Of a stretch of 64,000 nucleotides of DNA, positions 43,458-52,157 are shown one piece after another. The stretch spans positions 3,066-67,065 of the forward strand of contig CAAELE010000017.1 in NCBI GenBank assembly GCA_900756765.1, given 5' to 3'. The notes under the pieces are model-generated. The model searched no databases, was not told the origin of the DNA, and saw nothing but the letters and a program-made list of their open reading frames with translations. This DNA is from an uncultured Collinsella sp. (GTDB lineage: Bacteria > Actinomycetota > Coriobacteriia > Coriobacteriales > Coriobacteriaceae). The position numbers were made by a program, and so were the translations under genes. Positions within the stretch are counted from its first letter, which is position 1. The number at the start of each line of letters is the position of its first letter.

Positions 43458-44000
43458 ATGGACGACCTCGAAAAAGTTGAAACCATCCGCACCAAGTGCA
43501 ACGTGAGCTACACCGATGCCAAGGCTGCACTCGACGCCGCCGACGGTAACGTCCTGGACGCCATCATTTGGCTCGAGTCGCAGGGCAAGACGCAGGCCAC
43601 GTCGGCGCACGCCGCCACCGAGTCCGCGCCGGCCGATGAGCCCTCGGCCGAGATGGTCGCCGCGCAGGCAGCCTACGAAAAGTCGAGCGAAAAGACCGAC
43701 TTCTCCAAGAAGATGGACAGCGTGTGGGAGTACCTCAAAAAGCTCTTCCGCCTGAGCCTGGACACCAAGTTTATCGCCACGCGCCGCGATGCGATCATCC
43801 TCAACATTCCCATCCTGATTCCCATCGTCGCGCTGTTTGCCTGGGGCGCCACGATTTGGCTGATGCTGCTTGGCCTGTTCTTTGGCATGCGCTACCGCAT
43901 CGATAGCGACGGCGACGTGCCCGGCAGCATCAACAACCTGATGGATCACGCCGCCGACGCCGCGGACGACATCAAGCAAAATCTGAACGACGACAAGTAA
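43458..44000 (+). CDS. DUF4342-type membrane-associated protein
   Basis: A 180-residue protein. Residues 1-43 (EKVETIRTKCNVSYTDAKAA, then GNVLDAIIWLE) form the UBA/TS-N-like three-helix domain seen in DUF4342 proteins. A charged linker follows, then a membrane span (IILNIPILIPIVALFAWGAT, about 114-133) and a second hydrophobic stretch (WLMLLGLFFGM). The tail is acidic. The function is unknown; the family often sits next to signalling or envelope genes. AAAGGA lies upstream of the ATG. It is followed 18 bases later by the response regulator, so the three genes form an operon. Confidence 0.75.
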   Translation: MDDLEKVETIRTKCNVSYTDAKAALDAADGNVLDAIIWLESQGKTQATSAHAATESAPADEPSAEMVAAQAAYEKSSEKTDFSKKMDSVWEYLKKLFRLSLDTKFIATRRDAIILNIPILIPIVALFAWGATIWLMLLGLFFGMRYRIDSDGDVPGSINNLMDHAADAADDIKQNLNDDK

Positions 44001-44018
44001 TCGCAGGCGGAGGCACGC

Positions 44019-44795
44019 ATGGCACGAATCCTGATCGTAGAGGACGAGGAGAAAATCGCCCGCTTTGTGACACTCGAGCTGGAGCACGAGGGCTACCAGG
44101 TTGAGCACGCCGCCGACGGCCGCACCGCCGTTGACCTGGCGCTGGAGCGCGACTACGATCTGATTCTGCTCGATGTACTGCTACCGCAGCTCAACGGCAT
44201 GGAGGTTCTGCGGCGCGTACGCAAGCACAAGGATGTGCCAGTGATCATGGTCACCGCGCGCGATGCCGTGATGGACAAGGTGGCAGGGCTTGACGCCGGT
44301 GCTGACGATTACCTGACCAAGCCGTTTGCGATTGAGGAGCTGTTCGCACGAATCCGCGTGGCGCTGAAGCGCTCGGAGGCCGTGCGGGCGGCTTCGGGCG
44401 TTGGCGGCGTCGGTGCCGGAGAGGGCATAGCGGGCGTCGGCGCCACTGCGATACCCCCGACTGGCAACTCGGCCAAGACCTCTGCCGTGCCCTCCCCCGC
44501 CACGCTCGTCGTGGGCTCGGTTGCGCTCGATCCCGACCGCCGCGAAGTCACGGTCGGCGGCTCGCCCATCGTGCTGACCGCCCGCGAGTTCGACGTTCTC
44601 GCCCTGCTTATGGCACATGCCGGCACCGTGCTCACGCGCGAGCGCATTGCGCACGAGGCGCTGGGCTACGACTACGTAGGCGACACCAACAACGTCGATG
44701 TGCACATCGCGCACCTACGCGCCAAGATCGAGGACGGCGGCAGTGCCCGCATTATCCAGACCGTGCGCGGGGTGGGCTATGTCTGCCGCGCGTAA
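44019..44795 (+). CDS. OmpR-family response regulator
   Basis: A 258-residue response regulator. The receiver domain (about 1-118) has the acidic pair ED at 8-9, phosphoacceptor Asp52 in LILLDVLLPQLNG, VTARD and LTKPF. A Gly/Ala-rich linker of about 45 residues, unusually long, follows. The C-terminal winged helix (about 165-258: SVALDPDRREVTVGG, LTAREFDVLALLMAH, VDVHIAHLRAKIED, IIQTVRGVGYVCRA) binds DNA. It is coupled to the histidine kinase by a 17-base overlap. Target genes are unknown; the DUF4342-type gene in the same operon is a candidate partner. Confidence 0.92.
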   Translation: MARILIVEDEEKIARFVTLELEHEGYQVEHAADGRTAVDLALERDYDLILLDVLLPQLNGMEVLRRVRKHKDVPVIMVTARDAVMDKVAGLDAGADDYLTKPFAIEELFARIRVALKRSEAVRAASGVGGVGAGEGIAGVGATAIPPTGNSAKTSAVPSPATLVVGSVALDPDRREVTVGGSPIVLTAREFDVLALLMAHAGTVLTRERIAHEALGYDYVGDTNNVDVHIAHLRAKIEDGGSARIIQTVRGVGYVCRA

Positions 44796-46074
44796 CGCCG
44801 AGACCAAGCGCGTCACTTCCATCGCCCGCGCCATCAACTGGAGCTATATGTGGCGCCGCCTGATGAGCTACGTCTGGCTCGATCTGTTGCTGGTAGTGAT
44901 TGCGGCGGCGATCCTCGTCTATGGCTACAACCAGACGCTGCCAGACGGCGCGTTTACCGCAGGATGGATCCCCGGCGCCACCGTTCACGGCATGTCGCTG
45001 ACGCCCGCGCGCGGCTGGGACCCGGCAACGCTCACCTATACCGTCGAGCTTGCGCGTACCACCAAGACCTTCCCCCTCGCGCAGGATCTGGTCATGCTGT
45101 GGCCCCTTTATCTTGTCGTTGCGGGCTGGCAGGTCATCAGCGTGCTCGACATGCTCGGCGGCGCCCGTCGCGTACGCCGCACCATGGCACCGCTCAACGA
45201 CCTGGCCTTGCGCGTGGACGAACTCGGCCGTATGCAGCTCTCCGGCGGCAAGATGGAAACACTGGAGCAGGCCATCGAGCGCGCAAGCGTCGACTCGCCG
45301 AGCGTCACTACCGGCGACGCCGACCTGGCAAGCATCGAGGTTGCACTTAACCGCCTACTGCGCCAGATGCAAGAGGCCAAACTGCAGCAAATGCGCTTTG
45401 TCAACGATGCGAGCCACGAGCTGCGCACGCCCATCGCGGTGATTCAGGGCTACGTAAACATACTCGATCGCTGGGGCAAAGACGACCCGGACGTGCTGGC
45501 AGAATCTATCGCGTCCCTCAAGGCCGAAAGCGAGCACATGCAAGAGCTCGTGGAGCAGCTGCTGTTTTTGGCGCGCGGCGATGCCGGGCGCACGGTCCTG
45601 CGGCGCGCAAATACCAACCTTGCCGCACTGGTCGGCGAGGTATGCGAGGAATCGCAGATGATCGATACCGAGCACACGTATCGGCTGGCCTTTGACGTTG
45701 CGCTTGTCAGCGACCCGCGCTGCGACGCGTCCGTCGACGTGGCGCTCGTGAAGCAGGCTCTGCGCGTGATCGTGCAAAACGCCGCCAAGTACTCGGATGC
45801 GGGAACGACCGTCACATTTGGCGTAGCGCCCGATGTGGGCACGGGCACGATCGATATAGCCGTTGAGGACGAGGGCATCGGCATGAACCAGGAATCCGCG
45901 GCTCACGCGTTCGAGCGGTTCTACCGCGCCGACAACGCGCGCGATGCCGGCGCACAGGGTTCGGGCCTGGGGCTTGCCATTGCCAAGTGGATTGTCGACA
46001 GCCATGGCGGTGTCATTGGCGTGACCTCGGTCGAAGGGGTCGGCAGCCGCTTTACGATTCGCCTGCCGCGGTAG
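44779..46074 (+). CDS. Sensor histidine kinase
   Basis: A 431-residue membrane kinase. Two membrane spans (LDLLLVVIAAAILVYGYN, about 32-49, and LVMLWPLYLVVAGWQVISVL, about 106-125) bracket a short outside loop. The HisKA segment FVNDASHELRTPIAVIQGYV carries the phospho-His. The ATPase domain has NAAKYSDAGTT (N box), VEDEGIGMNQ (G1) and GSGLGLAIAKWIVDSHGG (G2). The start at 44779 lies within the response-regulator gene (17-base overlap); a longer frame to 44698 duplicates regulator sequence in another frame. The signal sensed is unknown. Confidence 0.92.
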   Translation: MSAARNAETKRVTSIARAINWSYMWRRLMSYVWLDLLLVVIAAAILVYGYNQTLPDGAFTAGWIPGATVHGMSLTPARGWDPATLTYTVELARTTKTFPLAQDLVMLWPLYLVVAGWQVISVLDMLGGARRVRRTMAPLNDLALRVDELGRMQLSGGKMETLEQAIERASVDSPSVTTGDADLASIEVALNRLLRQMQEAKLQQMRFVNDASHELRTPIAVIQGYVNILDRWGKDDPDVLAESIASLKAESEHMQELVEQLLFLARGDAGRTVLRRANTNLAALVGEVCEESQMIDTEHTYRLAFDVALVSDPRCDASVDVALVKQALRVIVQNAAKYSDAGTTVTFGVAPDVGTGTIDIAVEDEGIGMNQESAAHAFERFYRADNARDAGAQGSGLGLAIAKWIVDSHGGVIGVTSVEGVGSRFTIRLPR

Positions 46075-46094
46075 GGATGCCCCTCGGCATAAAT

Positions 46095-46128
46095 AAAGGG
46101 ATAAGGCCATGCGGCCCTATCCCTTTTT
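46095..46128. terminator. Bidirectional terminator
   Basis: AAAGGGATA-GGCC pairs with GGCC-TATCCCTTT, with T runs on both strands, between the kinase gene and the VOC gene. Confidence 0.85.
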
Positions 46129-46150
46129 GCTAGCTATAGCAGTTTGTGCG

Positions 46151-46525
46151 CTACTCGCGGCACAGGTGCACGGCGAAGCCGGCGAACTCGCGCTTAAAGT
46201 ACACGAGCTTGGTGCTACCGTCGGGCAGCAGCGCGCGCGACTCTTCGTTGACCTCGAGCCCGCGCTCGGCAAACCACTTCTCGGCCGCATCAATGTCGTT
46301 GACGGCAAAGCCAATGTGGCCCTTGGTGCCACGACCATTCTGCTTCATGACCTCGACCAGCGAATCGTTAAAGTACGAAACCGGGGTCTCGATAACGGGC
46401 AGACCCATCATCGTCGAGAACAGCTCCGCGATCTCCAGGGCGTCTGCCGGGTCGGTGGCGTTAATGCCCACATGGGCAACGCGCATGCCAAAGAGCTCGA
46501 CCGGATTGGCGTTCTGCTCACTCAT
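46151..46525 (-). CDS. VOC-superfamily (glyoxalase-like) protein
   Basis: A 124-residue single-domain VOC protein: VAHVGINATDPADALEIAEL near the N terminus (metal His), FNDSLVEVM, GHIGFAVNDIDAAEKWFAER (second half, His about 70) and VYFKREFAGFAVHLCRE (Glu at the end). Such proteins are metal-dependent isomerases, dioxygenases or lyases; the substrate is not evident. It lies 11 bases after the PTS IIB gene and shares its terminator region, so both probably serve one sugar-related function. Confidence 0.8.
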   Translation of the reverse strand: MSEQNANPVELFGMRVAHVGINATDPADALEIAELFSTMMGLPVIETPVSYFNDSLVEVMKQNGRGTKGHIGFAVNDIDAAEKWFAERGLEVNEESRALLPDGSTKLVYFKREFAGFAVHLCRE

Positions 46526-46536
46526 GCAGTCAGCGC

Positions 46537-46824
46537 CTACTGAGCCATGACGTCAAGAACGGCCTTCTCGGCAGCGACGCGGTTCATGCCGGTCATGAAG
46601 GGCACGCCGCTCACGTACGGGCAGGTAAGGCCCTCGGGGGCAACGGTGGTGGCGATCAGCAGATCGGCGCCCTCGTCGCAAACGTCCTTGGCCTCGGAGA
46701 TGGCGCACTGCACGATCTCGTACTTGTCGGCGTAACCGTTGGCGTCGAGCATGGTGGCGACCTTCTGGGCAACGAGCGTGGAAGTAGCAGCGCCAGCACC
46801 GCAAGCCAAAACAATCTTCTTCAT
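46537..46824 (-). CDS. PTS sugar transporter subunit IIB, galactitol-type, orphan
   Basis: A 95-residue IIB domain. MKKIVLACGAGAATSTLVAQ carries the phosphorylated Cys (residue 8) in the Cys-x2-Gly-x3-Ser/Thr loop of galactitol-type IIB proteins. Later text (ADLLIATTVAPEGLTCPYVS) matches the fold. IIB passes phosphate from IIA to the sugar in the IIC channel, but no IIA or IIC gene is in the window. It could act with a transporter elsewhere or play a regulatory role. GGGAG lies nine bases upstream of the ATG. Confidence 0.85.
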   Translation of the reverse strand: MKKIVLACGAGAATSTLVAQKVATMLDANGYADKYEIVQCAISEAKDVCDEGADLLIATTVAPEGLTCPYVSGVPFMTGMNRVAAEKAVLDVMAQ

Positions 46825-46926
46825 AGGTAATGTCTCCCTTCGTGGTTTACTTTAGGTAAGTGTACCGCAGCGAGCGATGGCGCTCGGCCTCGATGCACTT
46901 TTATGCCAGTTTGCCTGCGCACTGCG

Positions 46927-46932
46927 TATAAT
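46927..46932 (+). promoter_or_regulatory. -10 element of the TPR-like gene
   Basis: TATAAT about 55 bases before the ATG. No good -35 is seen at the expected distance. Confidence 0.45.
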
Positions 46933-46987
46933 ACATCGAGTACATGTTGTCATACCGCTCGCTTTATGAGCGACTAAGGACCCTAAT

Positions 46988-47611
46988 ATGCCCGATTCCC
47001 GCACCCTCTGGACCGCCGTCGTCATTATTTGTATCGCCATATCGGTGTTCTTTAGCGTAAAAAAACGCACCACGTTTAAGCGCCTGCAACAGCTTATGGC
47101 TGCCAAGCAGTGGGACGAGTTCGATCGTTTGCTCGATGGCAAACTCACCAGCATGCTGTACCCGCGCTACAACCGCGACTACCTGCGCCTGAACTCCTAT
47201 CTGCTGCGCGAGGACCACAAGCGCGCCGACGAGATGTTCGATTTGCTGCTGGGACTCAATCTGCCCAAGATGCAGCGCGTCGACCTGGTGATTAAGGCCT
47301 TTAACTACTACGTTGGCCAGGAGGACCGCAAAAAATCCAAGGAGCTCCTGCACGAGATCAAGGGCTTTGAGGGCGGTCAGGCCGAGGCAGTCGCACACGA
47401 ATGCCAGCTGATGTACGACACGATGATCTTGAAGCGCCACAACGACATTCCCGAGCTGGAGCGCATGCTCAAGGAGGCCGGTGACGACAAGGTCAAGAGC
47501 TGCCGCCTGGAATACCTGCTGGCCCTGCAGTACCAAAACAAGGGCGACGAAGCCAAGTTCCAGGAGTTCCTGGAGAAGTCGGGGCAACACTCGATGGCCG
47601 TCAACGCGTAA
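46988..47611 (+). CDS. Membrane-anchored TPR-like helical protein
   Basis: A 207-residue protein. An N-terminal membrane anchor (LWTAVVIICIAISVFFSV, about 7-24) precedes a basic turn (KKRTTFKRL). The rest is repeated helix pairs (QWDEFDRLLDGKL; YLRLNSYLLREDHKRADEMF; EYLLALQYQNKGDEAKFQEF) typical of tetratricopeptide-like scaffolds. It would face the cytoplasm or outside depending on topology, and mediate protein contacts. The partner is unknown. AAGGA lies seven bases before the ATG. It is followed directly by the tRNA-Leu gene. Confidence 0.7.
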   Translation: MPDSRTLWTAVVIICIAISVFFSVKKRTTFKRLQQLMAAKQWDEFDRLLDGKLTSMLYPRYNRDYLRLNSYLLREDHKRADEMFDLLLGLNLPKMQRVDLVIKAFNYYVGQEDRKKSKELLHEIKGFEGGQAEAVAHECQLMYDTMILKRHNDIPELERMLKEAGDDKVKSCRLEYLLALQYQNKGDEAKFQEFLEKSGQHSMAVNA

Positions 47612-47642
47612 CGGACGGCTTGTGCTAGACTTCTAGTCTCAC

Positions 47643-47727
47643 GGGGGCGTGGCGGAATTGGCATACGCAGGAGACTTAAAATCTCTCGCCGCAAGGATTG
47701 TGGGTTCGAGTCCCACCGCCCCTACCA
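47643..47727 (+). tRNA. tRNA-Leu (anticodon UAA)
   Basis: An 85-base gene with acceptor GGGGGCG/CGCCCCT, a long class II variable arm, TTCGAGTC T-loop, encoded CCA and the loop CTTAAAA giving anticodon TAA at 47777-300, that is 47477+300: positions 47677-47679 when counted from the loop start at 47675. A terminator follows. Confidence 0.95.
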
Positions 47728-47738
47728 TATGGAGCTTT

Positions 47739-47778
47739 CGAGCCCGTGTCCCCCGGGGGATGCGGGCTCGTTTCTTTT
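47739..47778 (+). terminator. Terminator after tRNA-Leu
   Basis: CGAGCCCG pairs with CGGGCTCG around an inner CCCCC/GGGGG stem, followed by TTTCTTTT. Confidence 0.85.
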
Positions 47779-47831
47779 AGATGCCGTCAACTGCGGAGCA
47801 GCTCATTTGGGACAGAGCTTTTTGACTACTT

Positions 47832-48836
47832 TTAAAGGGCACTCAGGCTCGGGGTCCAGGCGATGGTGGGGGTGGCGCCGTCGAGAGCCTCGTTGATGGT
47901 GGCGGCCATGCCGGCGAGTAGGCTGTTCTCGCTTACAGTAAGCGTCTTGTAGCCGCCGGCTCGCATGAGCTCGCGAATTACCACAGCACCGGCCAAGATA
48001 ACGCCCGCGCGTTTGGGCTGCACGCCTGGCAGCGCGGCAATGCCTGCAACATCCAGCGTGGACATGCGCTCGATGGCGGCCGAAACCTGATCCAGCGAAA
48101 GCTCGCGCAGGTGCACAAAGCTCGAATCGTACGGTTCCAGCTCATGAACGAGCGCCACGAGTGTGGTGACGGTGCCACCCACTGCGACCAGGCGCTCTGC
48201 GCACTCAAAGTCGCTGGGCAGGCCTTCAAAATAGGCGGCGAACTGCTCACCTGCCCACGCGGCAGCGGCAGCAAGCTCGCCGTCCGCAGGCGGCAGTGCC
48301 GAGAAAAACCGCTCGGTCACGCGGCGACAACCGATGTCCAGCGAGCGCGTGCCCTCCAGCGCAATGACTCCGCGCTCCGGTGCGTACACACCCGTCGCGA
48401 GCTCCGTGGATCCACCGCCCGAATCGGCAACAATGATGCGCTCGCCAGCAAAGTCGTGCGCCACGCCAAAAAACGTCAGGCGCGCCTCGACCTCGCCCGG
48501 AATCACCTGCGGTTCGAGCCCCAGCTCGCGCAGACCGTCCAGCAGCAGGGCGGCATTGGACGCATCGCGCGCGGCACTCGTGCACGTGGTGCAGATGCAC
48601 ACGGCCCCAAAGGCACGTGCCTCGTCCACAAACATGCGGCATGCGGCAAGCACGCGCTCGACCGCCGCCTCGCAAAAGCGCCCCGTCGCATCCACGCCCT
48701 CGCCCAAGTCGGTAATCTCGGTATGCTTGGACGATTCCACGATCGCCCCGCCCTCGACCTGGGCCAACACCAGGCGCGATGACACCGTTCCCAGGTCAAT
48801 CGCCGCCACCTTATATCGTTTGTCGCAATGCGTCAT
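47832..48836 (-). CDS. ppx: Ppx/GppA-family phosphatase
   Basis: A 334-residue exopolyphosphatase/pppGpp phosphatase family protein with the ASKHA ATPase fold. It shows AAIDLGTVSSRLVLA (phosphate 1 loop, about 11-25), VIPGEVEARLTFFG, VADSGGGSTELATG (phosphate 2 loop, about 138-151), LDIGCRRVTERF and LVAVGGTVTTL. The length equals the short, two-domain actinobacterial forms. It hydrolyses polyphosphate or (p)ppGpp-type substrates. It lies 20 bases after the DivIC/FtsB-like gene on the same strand, a common actinobacterial arrangement near eno. Confidence 0.88.
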   Translation of the reverse strand: MTHCDKRYKVAAIDLGTVSSRLVLAQVEGGAIVESSKHTEITDLGEGVDATGRFCEAAVERVLAACRMFVDEARAFGAVCICTTCTSAARDASNAALLLDGLRELGLEPQVIPGEVEARLTFFGVAHDFAGERIIVADSGGGSTELATGVYAPERGVIALEGTRSLDIGCRRVTERFFSALPPADGELAAAAAWAGEQFAAYFEGLPSDFECAERLVAVGGTVTTLVALVHELEPYDSSFVHLRELSLDQVSAAIERMSTLDVAGIAALPGVQPKRAGVILAGAVVIRELMRAGGYKTLTVSENSLLAGMAATINEALDGATPTIAWTPSLSAL

Positions 48837-48856
48837 TGCAGGCTCCCCTCCGGGCG

Positions 48857-49618
48857 CTATTTGCCGTTGGACACGACCGTCTGGCCCTCGACGCCGTTAA
48901 ACCCAAACAGCATATCGAGCGTCTGAATGTACCACGGTGCGTCCTTGCCGACTTCTTCGATCTCTTTGGCTACTTCGCTGGCCTTCTTGGCGTTCGAGGA
49001 CTTTTTGCTCGACGACGAGTCCGAATCGTCATCCAAGCCCAGCACGTCAATCTTGGTCTCGCCGGGCATTACCAGCCCCAGGTCCTCGGTCGCCGCGTCC
49101 TTGATGCCCTCCTCCGAGAGCAGCTTGTCGACGCTTTTTTGCAGCTCGTCATTGTATTGCTGGCGAATCTCGACCTGCTTGGCCAAGATGTCGCTCGAGC
49201 GCTTGGCCACATACAGATCGCGCACGGGAAAATACAAGCTCACGAGCACCAGGGCAACGACGATACCGATAAACAACCCTCGCTGGGGTCCATGGGTAAA
49301 GTCGTAGATCGCCTTGACCACCGCATTGTCGTTGGCGTAGTGCATGAAGTCCGAACCCGAAAGACGGCTCGAGGGCCTGGACGACTTGTCGTGCGCTTGA
49401 GCAGACGGGCGCGATTCGTACGTCGCGCACGACGGACGGTCCGGGCGATGCGTCGACATATTCGTTTGAGCATGGGAGTGCGAAGTGCCTGCCGTGCGAT
49501 GCGTGGGACGGGCGGCGCCCGTGTAATCGGGCCCGCCGAGCGGCGCCGAATGCGCACGGCGAGGTGACGGTTCGCGCGAACCGGCGGAATAGTACCTGTT
49601 GTCGTAAATCTGATCCAT
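48857..49618 (-). CDS. DivIC/FtsB-like septum formation protein
   Basis: A 253-residue protein. A disordered Ser/His/Pro/Arg-rich cytoplasmic part (about 1-105) is followed by one membrane span (GLFIGIVVALVLVSLYFPVR) and a coiled coil (LAKQVEIRQQYNDELQKSVD). An outside DivIC-like segment and a Ser/Lys-rich linker come next. The closing WYIQTLDMLFGFNG element is followed by a short tail. It should act in the FtsQ-FtsB-FtsL subcomplex of the divisome. AAGG lies five bases before the ATG at 49618; an open frame upstream to 50017 runs through the eno terminator and is not coding. The eno-divIC-ppx order supports the call. Confidence 0.8.
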   Translation of the reverse strand: MDQIYDNRYYSAGSREPSPRRAHSAPLGGPDYTGAARPTHRTAGTSHSHAQTNMSTHRPDRPSCATYESRPSAQAHDKSSRPSSRLSGSDFMHYANDNAVVKAIYDFTHGPQRGLFIGIVVALVLVSLYFPVRDLYVAKRSSDILAKQVEIRQQYNDELQKSVDKLLSEEGIKDAATEDLGLVMPGETKIDVLGLDDDSDSSSSKKSSNAKKASEVAKEIEEVGKDAPWYIQTLDMLFGFNGVEGQTVVSNGK

Positions 49619-49709
49619 GTGCGCCTTGTGCGGTTGAGGTTTGTTTGCGCTAAGTCCTTTAGTTATAGCACGAGCGCCCGCACCGCCTTCGCCAGCCTTT
49701 GCTCGACAT

Positions 49710-49741
49710 AAAAAAGGCGCTGAGCCATATGGCCCAGCGCC
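49710..49741 (-). terminator. Terminator after eno
   Basis: On the minus strand GGCGCTG pairs with CAGCGCC around GGCCATATGGCT, followed by TTTTTT. Confidence 0.85.
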
Positions 49742-49812
49742 CATAGTGCTTTGCGACATCCAGCCAAGGCGGGGAGGAACCGAGTCAACCTTCCCCTCGC
49801 CAAATTCGCCCG

Positions 49813-51102
49813 TTAGCGAATGTTGTAGAACGCGGCCTTGCCGGCGTAGCGCGCGCTGCCCTCGAGCTCGTCCTCGATGCGGATGAGCTGGTTGTACTTG
49901 GCAACGCGGTCGCTGCGGCACGGGGCGCCCGACTTGATCTGGCCGGCGTTGACGCCCACGACCAGGTCGGCGATCGTGGAGTCCTCGGTCTCGCCAGAAC
50001 GGTGGCTCACGATGCAAGCGTAGCCGGCCTCCTTGGCGGTTTCGATGGCCTCGAGCGACTCGGTGAGCGTGCCGATCTGGTTGACCTTGACCAGAATCGC
50101 GTTGGCGGCACCCAGCTCGATGCCCTTCTTGAGGCGCTCGGTGTTGGTGACGAACAGGTCGTCGCCCACCAGCTGCACCTTGTTGCCAATGCGACGGGTG
50201 AGCTCAACCCAGCCGTCCCAGTCCTCCTCGGCCATGCCGTCCTCGATGGAGATGATGGGATAGGTGTCGACGAGCTTCTCCCAGTAATCAACCATCTGGG
50301 CGCTCGTGTACTCCACGCCCTCGCCCTTGAGCTCGTACATACCGGTCTCGGCGTTGTAGAACTCGGTGGACGCCGGGTCCATGGCGTACATGAAGTCGAC
50401 GCCGGGCTTAAAGCCGGCCTTCTCGACGGCCTTGGTAATGTACTCGAACGGCTCGGCATTGGTCTTGAGGTTGGGCGCGAAGCCGCCCTCGTCGCCCACG
50501 CCGCCGCCCAGGCCGGCCTCGTGCAACACGCCCTTGAGAGTGTGATAGACCTCGGCGCACCAGCGCAGGCCCTCGGCAAAGCTCGGGGCGCCCACGGGCA
50601 TAATCATGAACTCCTGGAAGTCAACGTTGTTGTCGGCATGTACGCCGCCGTTGAGGATGTTCATCATGGGCGTGGGCAGCCGGTGGGCGTTGACGCCGCC
50701 CAGGTACTGGTACAGCGACAGGCCCGCCGACTCGGCAGCGGCGCGGGCGACGGCCAGCGACACGCCCAGAATGGCATTAGCGCCGAGCTTGGTCTTGTTG
50801 GGTGTACCGTCCGCAGCGATCAACGCGGCATCGACGGCGCGCTGATCGAAGGCATCGAGGCCCACGACGGCGTTAGCGCACTCGTTGTTGACGTGCTCGA
50901 CGGCCTGAGAGACGCCCTTGCCCAGGTAACGGCCCTTGTCGCCATCGCGCAGCTCACATGCCTCAAAGGCGCCGGTCGAAGCGCCCGAAGGCACCATCGC
51001 GCGGCCGAAGCTGCCGTCCTCGAGCACGACCTCGACCTCGACGGTGGGGTTGCCGCGGCTGTCGAGCACCTCGCGACCGTAGACGTCCAAAATATCGCTC
51101 AT
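49813..51102 (-). CDS. eno: Enolase
   Basis: The 429-residue enolase converts 2-phosphoglycerate to phosphoenolpyruvate in glycolysis. The full set of motifs is visible: GREVLDSRGNPTVEVEV at the start, MVPSGASTGAFEA, NILNGGVHADNN, VGDEGGFAPNL, the metal ligands in SIEDGMAEEDW and VGDDLFVTN, and ILVKVNQIGTLTE plus SHRSGETEDSTIADL near the end. Length is normal. It is a separate transcription unit with its own terminator, upstream of divIC and ppx. Confidence 0.97.
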   Translation of the reverse strand: MSDILDVYGREVLDSRGNPTVEVEVVLEDGSFGRAMVPSGASTGAFEACELRDGDKGRYLGKGVSQAVEHVNNECANAVVGLDAFDQRAVDAALIAADGTPNKTKLGANAILGVSLAVARAAAESAGLSLYQYLGGVNAHRLPTPMMNILNGGVHADNNVDFQEFMIMPVGAPSFAEGLRWCAEVYHTLKGVLHEAGLGGGVGDEGGFAPNLKTNAEPFEYITKAVEKAGFKPGVDFMYAMDPASTEFYNAETGMYELKGEGVEYTSAQMVDYWEKLVDTYPIISIEDGMAEEDWDGWVELTRRIGNKVQLVGDDLFVTNTERLKKGIELGAANAILVKVNQIGTLTESLEAIETAKEAGYACIVSHRSGETEDSTIADLVVGVNAGQIKSGAPCRSDRVAKYNQLIRIEDELEGSARYAGKAAFYNIR

Positions 51103-51242
51103 GTTGTCTCCCTCTCACTTGGAAACGGGTTGAATGCTTGGCGACACGGCATTGCGCCAATGTGGCGCTTTGGTTTGCAAGTTAGCCATGTCGCACTTTT
51201 TGCATTATGCCCTAAGTTAGCCGAGGGATACACTTGTTTTTC

Positions 51243-51290
51243 GAAAAAAATTAGCGGGAACGATAAGACGTGTCAGCCCGTCGTTCCCGC
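51243..51290 (-). terminator. Terminator after mazG
   Basis: GCGGGAACGA pairs with TCGTTCCCGC, followed on the minus strand by TAATTTTTTTC, just after the mazG stop. Confidence 0.85.
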
Positions 51291-51294
51291 AGTC

Positions 51295-52155
51295 TTACTC
51301 CCCTGCCTTTGCGGCATCCCAGAGGTCGTTGAGGCCGTGGGTCGAAAGCTCGGCCAGATCCACGTGGGCGTCGGACGCCATCTGCTCCATCGCGGCCCAG
51401 CGACGGCGGAACTTGGCCGTGCTCGCACGCAGGGCGCTCTCGGCGTCGATGCCCTCCTTGCGTGCAACGTTGACCAGGGCAAAGAGCAGGTCGCCAAACT
51501 CCATCTCGCGCTCGGGCGAGCCGGGAGCCTCGGCCTCAAACTCGGCACGCTCCTCGGCAACCTCGTCCCACACGTCCTGGACCGTCTCCCACTCAAAGCC
51601 CACGGCAGCCGCCTTGCGCGACACCTTCTGAGCCTGCATCAGCGCCGGCAGGTGCGTGGGCACGCCGTCGAGCAGGCCCTCGGGCGCAACCTCGCCCGCT
51701 GCCACGGCCTTGTCCTTGGCAGCCTTCTCGGCAAGCTTGACCTCGTCCCAGATCTTGAGCACCTCGTCGGAGTTATCGGCATCCGCATCGCCAAACACGT
51801 GCGGGTGGCGGCGGATGAGTTTGGCGTCGATATCGCGTGCCACATCGGCCAGCGTAAACTCACCGGCGTCCGCCGCAATCTGCGCATGCAGTACGACCTG
51901 CATGAGCACGTCGCCCAGCTCCTCGCGCAGATGCGCCACGTCGTCCGCCTCGATGCAATCGAGCGCCTCGTAGGCTTCCTCGATCATGTTCTTGCCGATG
52001 CTGCGGTGCGTCTGCTCGCGGTCCCACGGGCAGCCATCGGGCTGGCGCAGACGCCAGATGGTCTGCACCAGATGCTGCAGCTCGGCCGACGCGTCGACCA
52101 ACGTGGACAGATCGCGCGAGCCCTCGGCATTTTGCTGAGCCATGTGCTGCGCCAT
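51295..52155 (-). CDS. mazG: Nucleoside triphosphate pyrophosphohydrolase MazG
   Basis: A 286-residue protein with two MazG domains. The first has CPWDREQTHRSIGKNMIEEA and AHLREELGDVLMQVVLHAQI with the metal-binding EExxE and ExxD sets. The second has AEERAEFEAEAPGS and REMEFGDLLFALVNVARKEG. It hydrolyses NTPs to NMP and PPi and may limit damaged nucleotides or (p)ppGpp. The ATG at 52155 follows GGAGGAG; an open frame to 52263 overlaps the upstream phosphodiesterase. It begins two bases after the stop of that gene. Confidence 0.92.
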   Translation of the reverse strand: MAQHMAQQNAEGSRDLSTLVDASAELQHLVQTIWRLRQPDGCPWDREQTHRSIGKNMIEEAYEALDCIEADDVAHLREELGDVLMQVVLHAQIAADAGEFTLADVARDIDAKLIRRHPHVFGDADADNSDEVLKIWDEVKLAEKAAKDKAVAAGEVAPEGLLDGVPTHLPALMQAQKVSRKAAAVGFEWETVQDVWDEVAEERAEFEAEAPGSPEREMEFGDLLFALVNVARKEGIDAESALRASTAKFRRRWAAMEQMASDAHVDLAELSTHGLNDLWDAAKAGE

Positions 52156-52157
52156 GG

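Noticed and set aside
47643..47727. Internal arithmetic in the tRNA entry
   Set aside because: The anticodon TAA lies at 47677-47679, within the loop CTTAAAA at 47675-47681; any other figure in that entry should be ignored.
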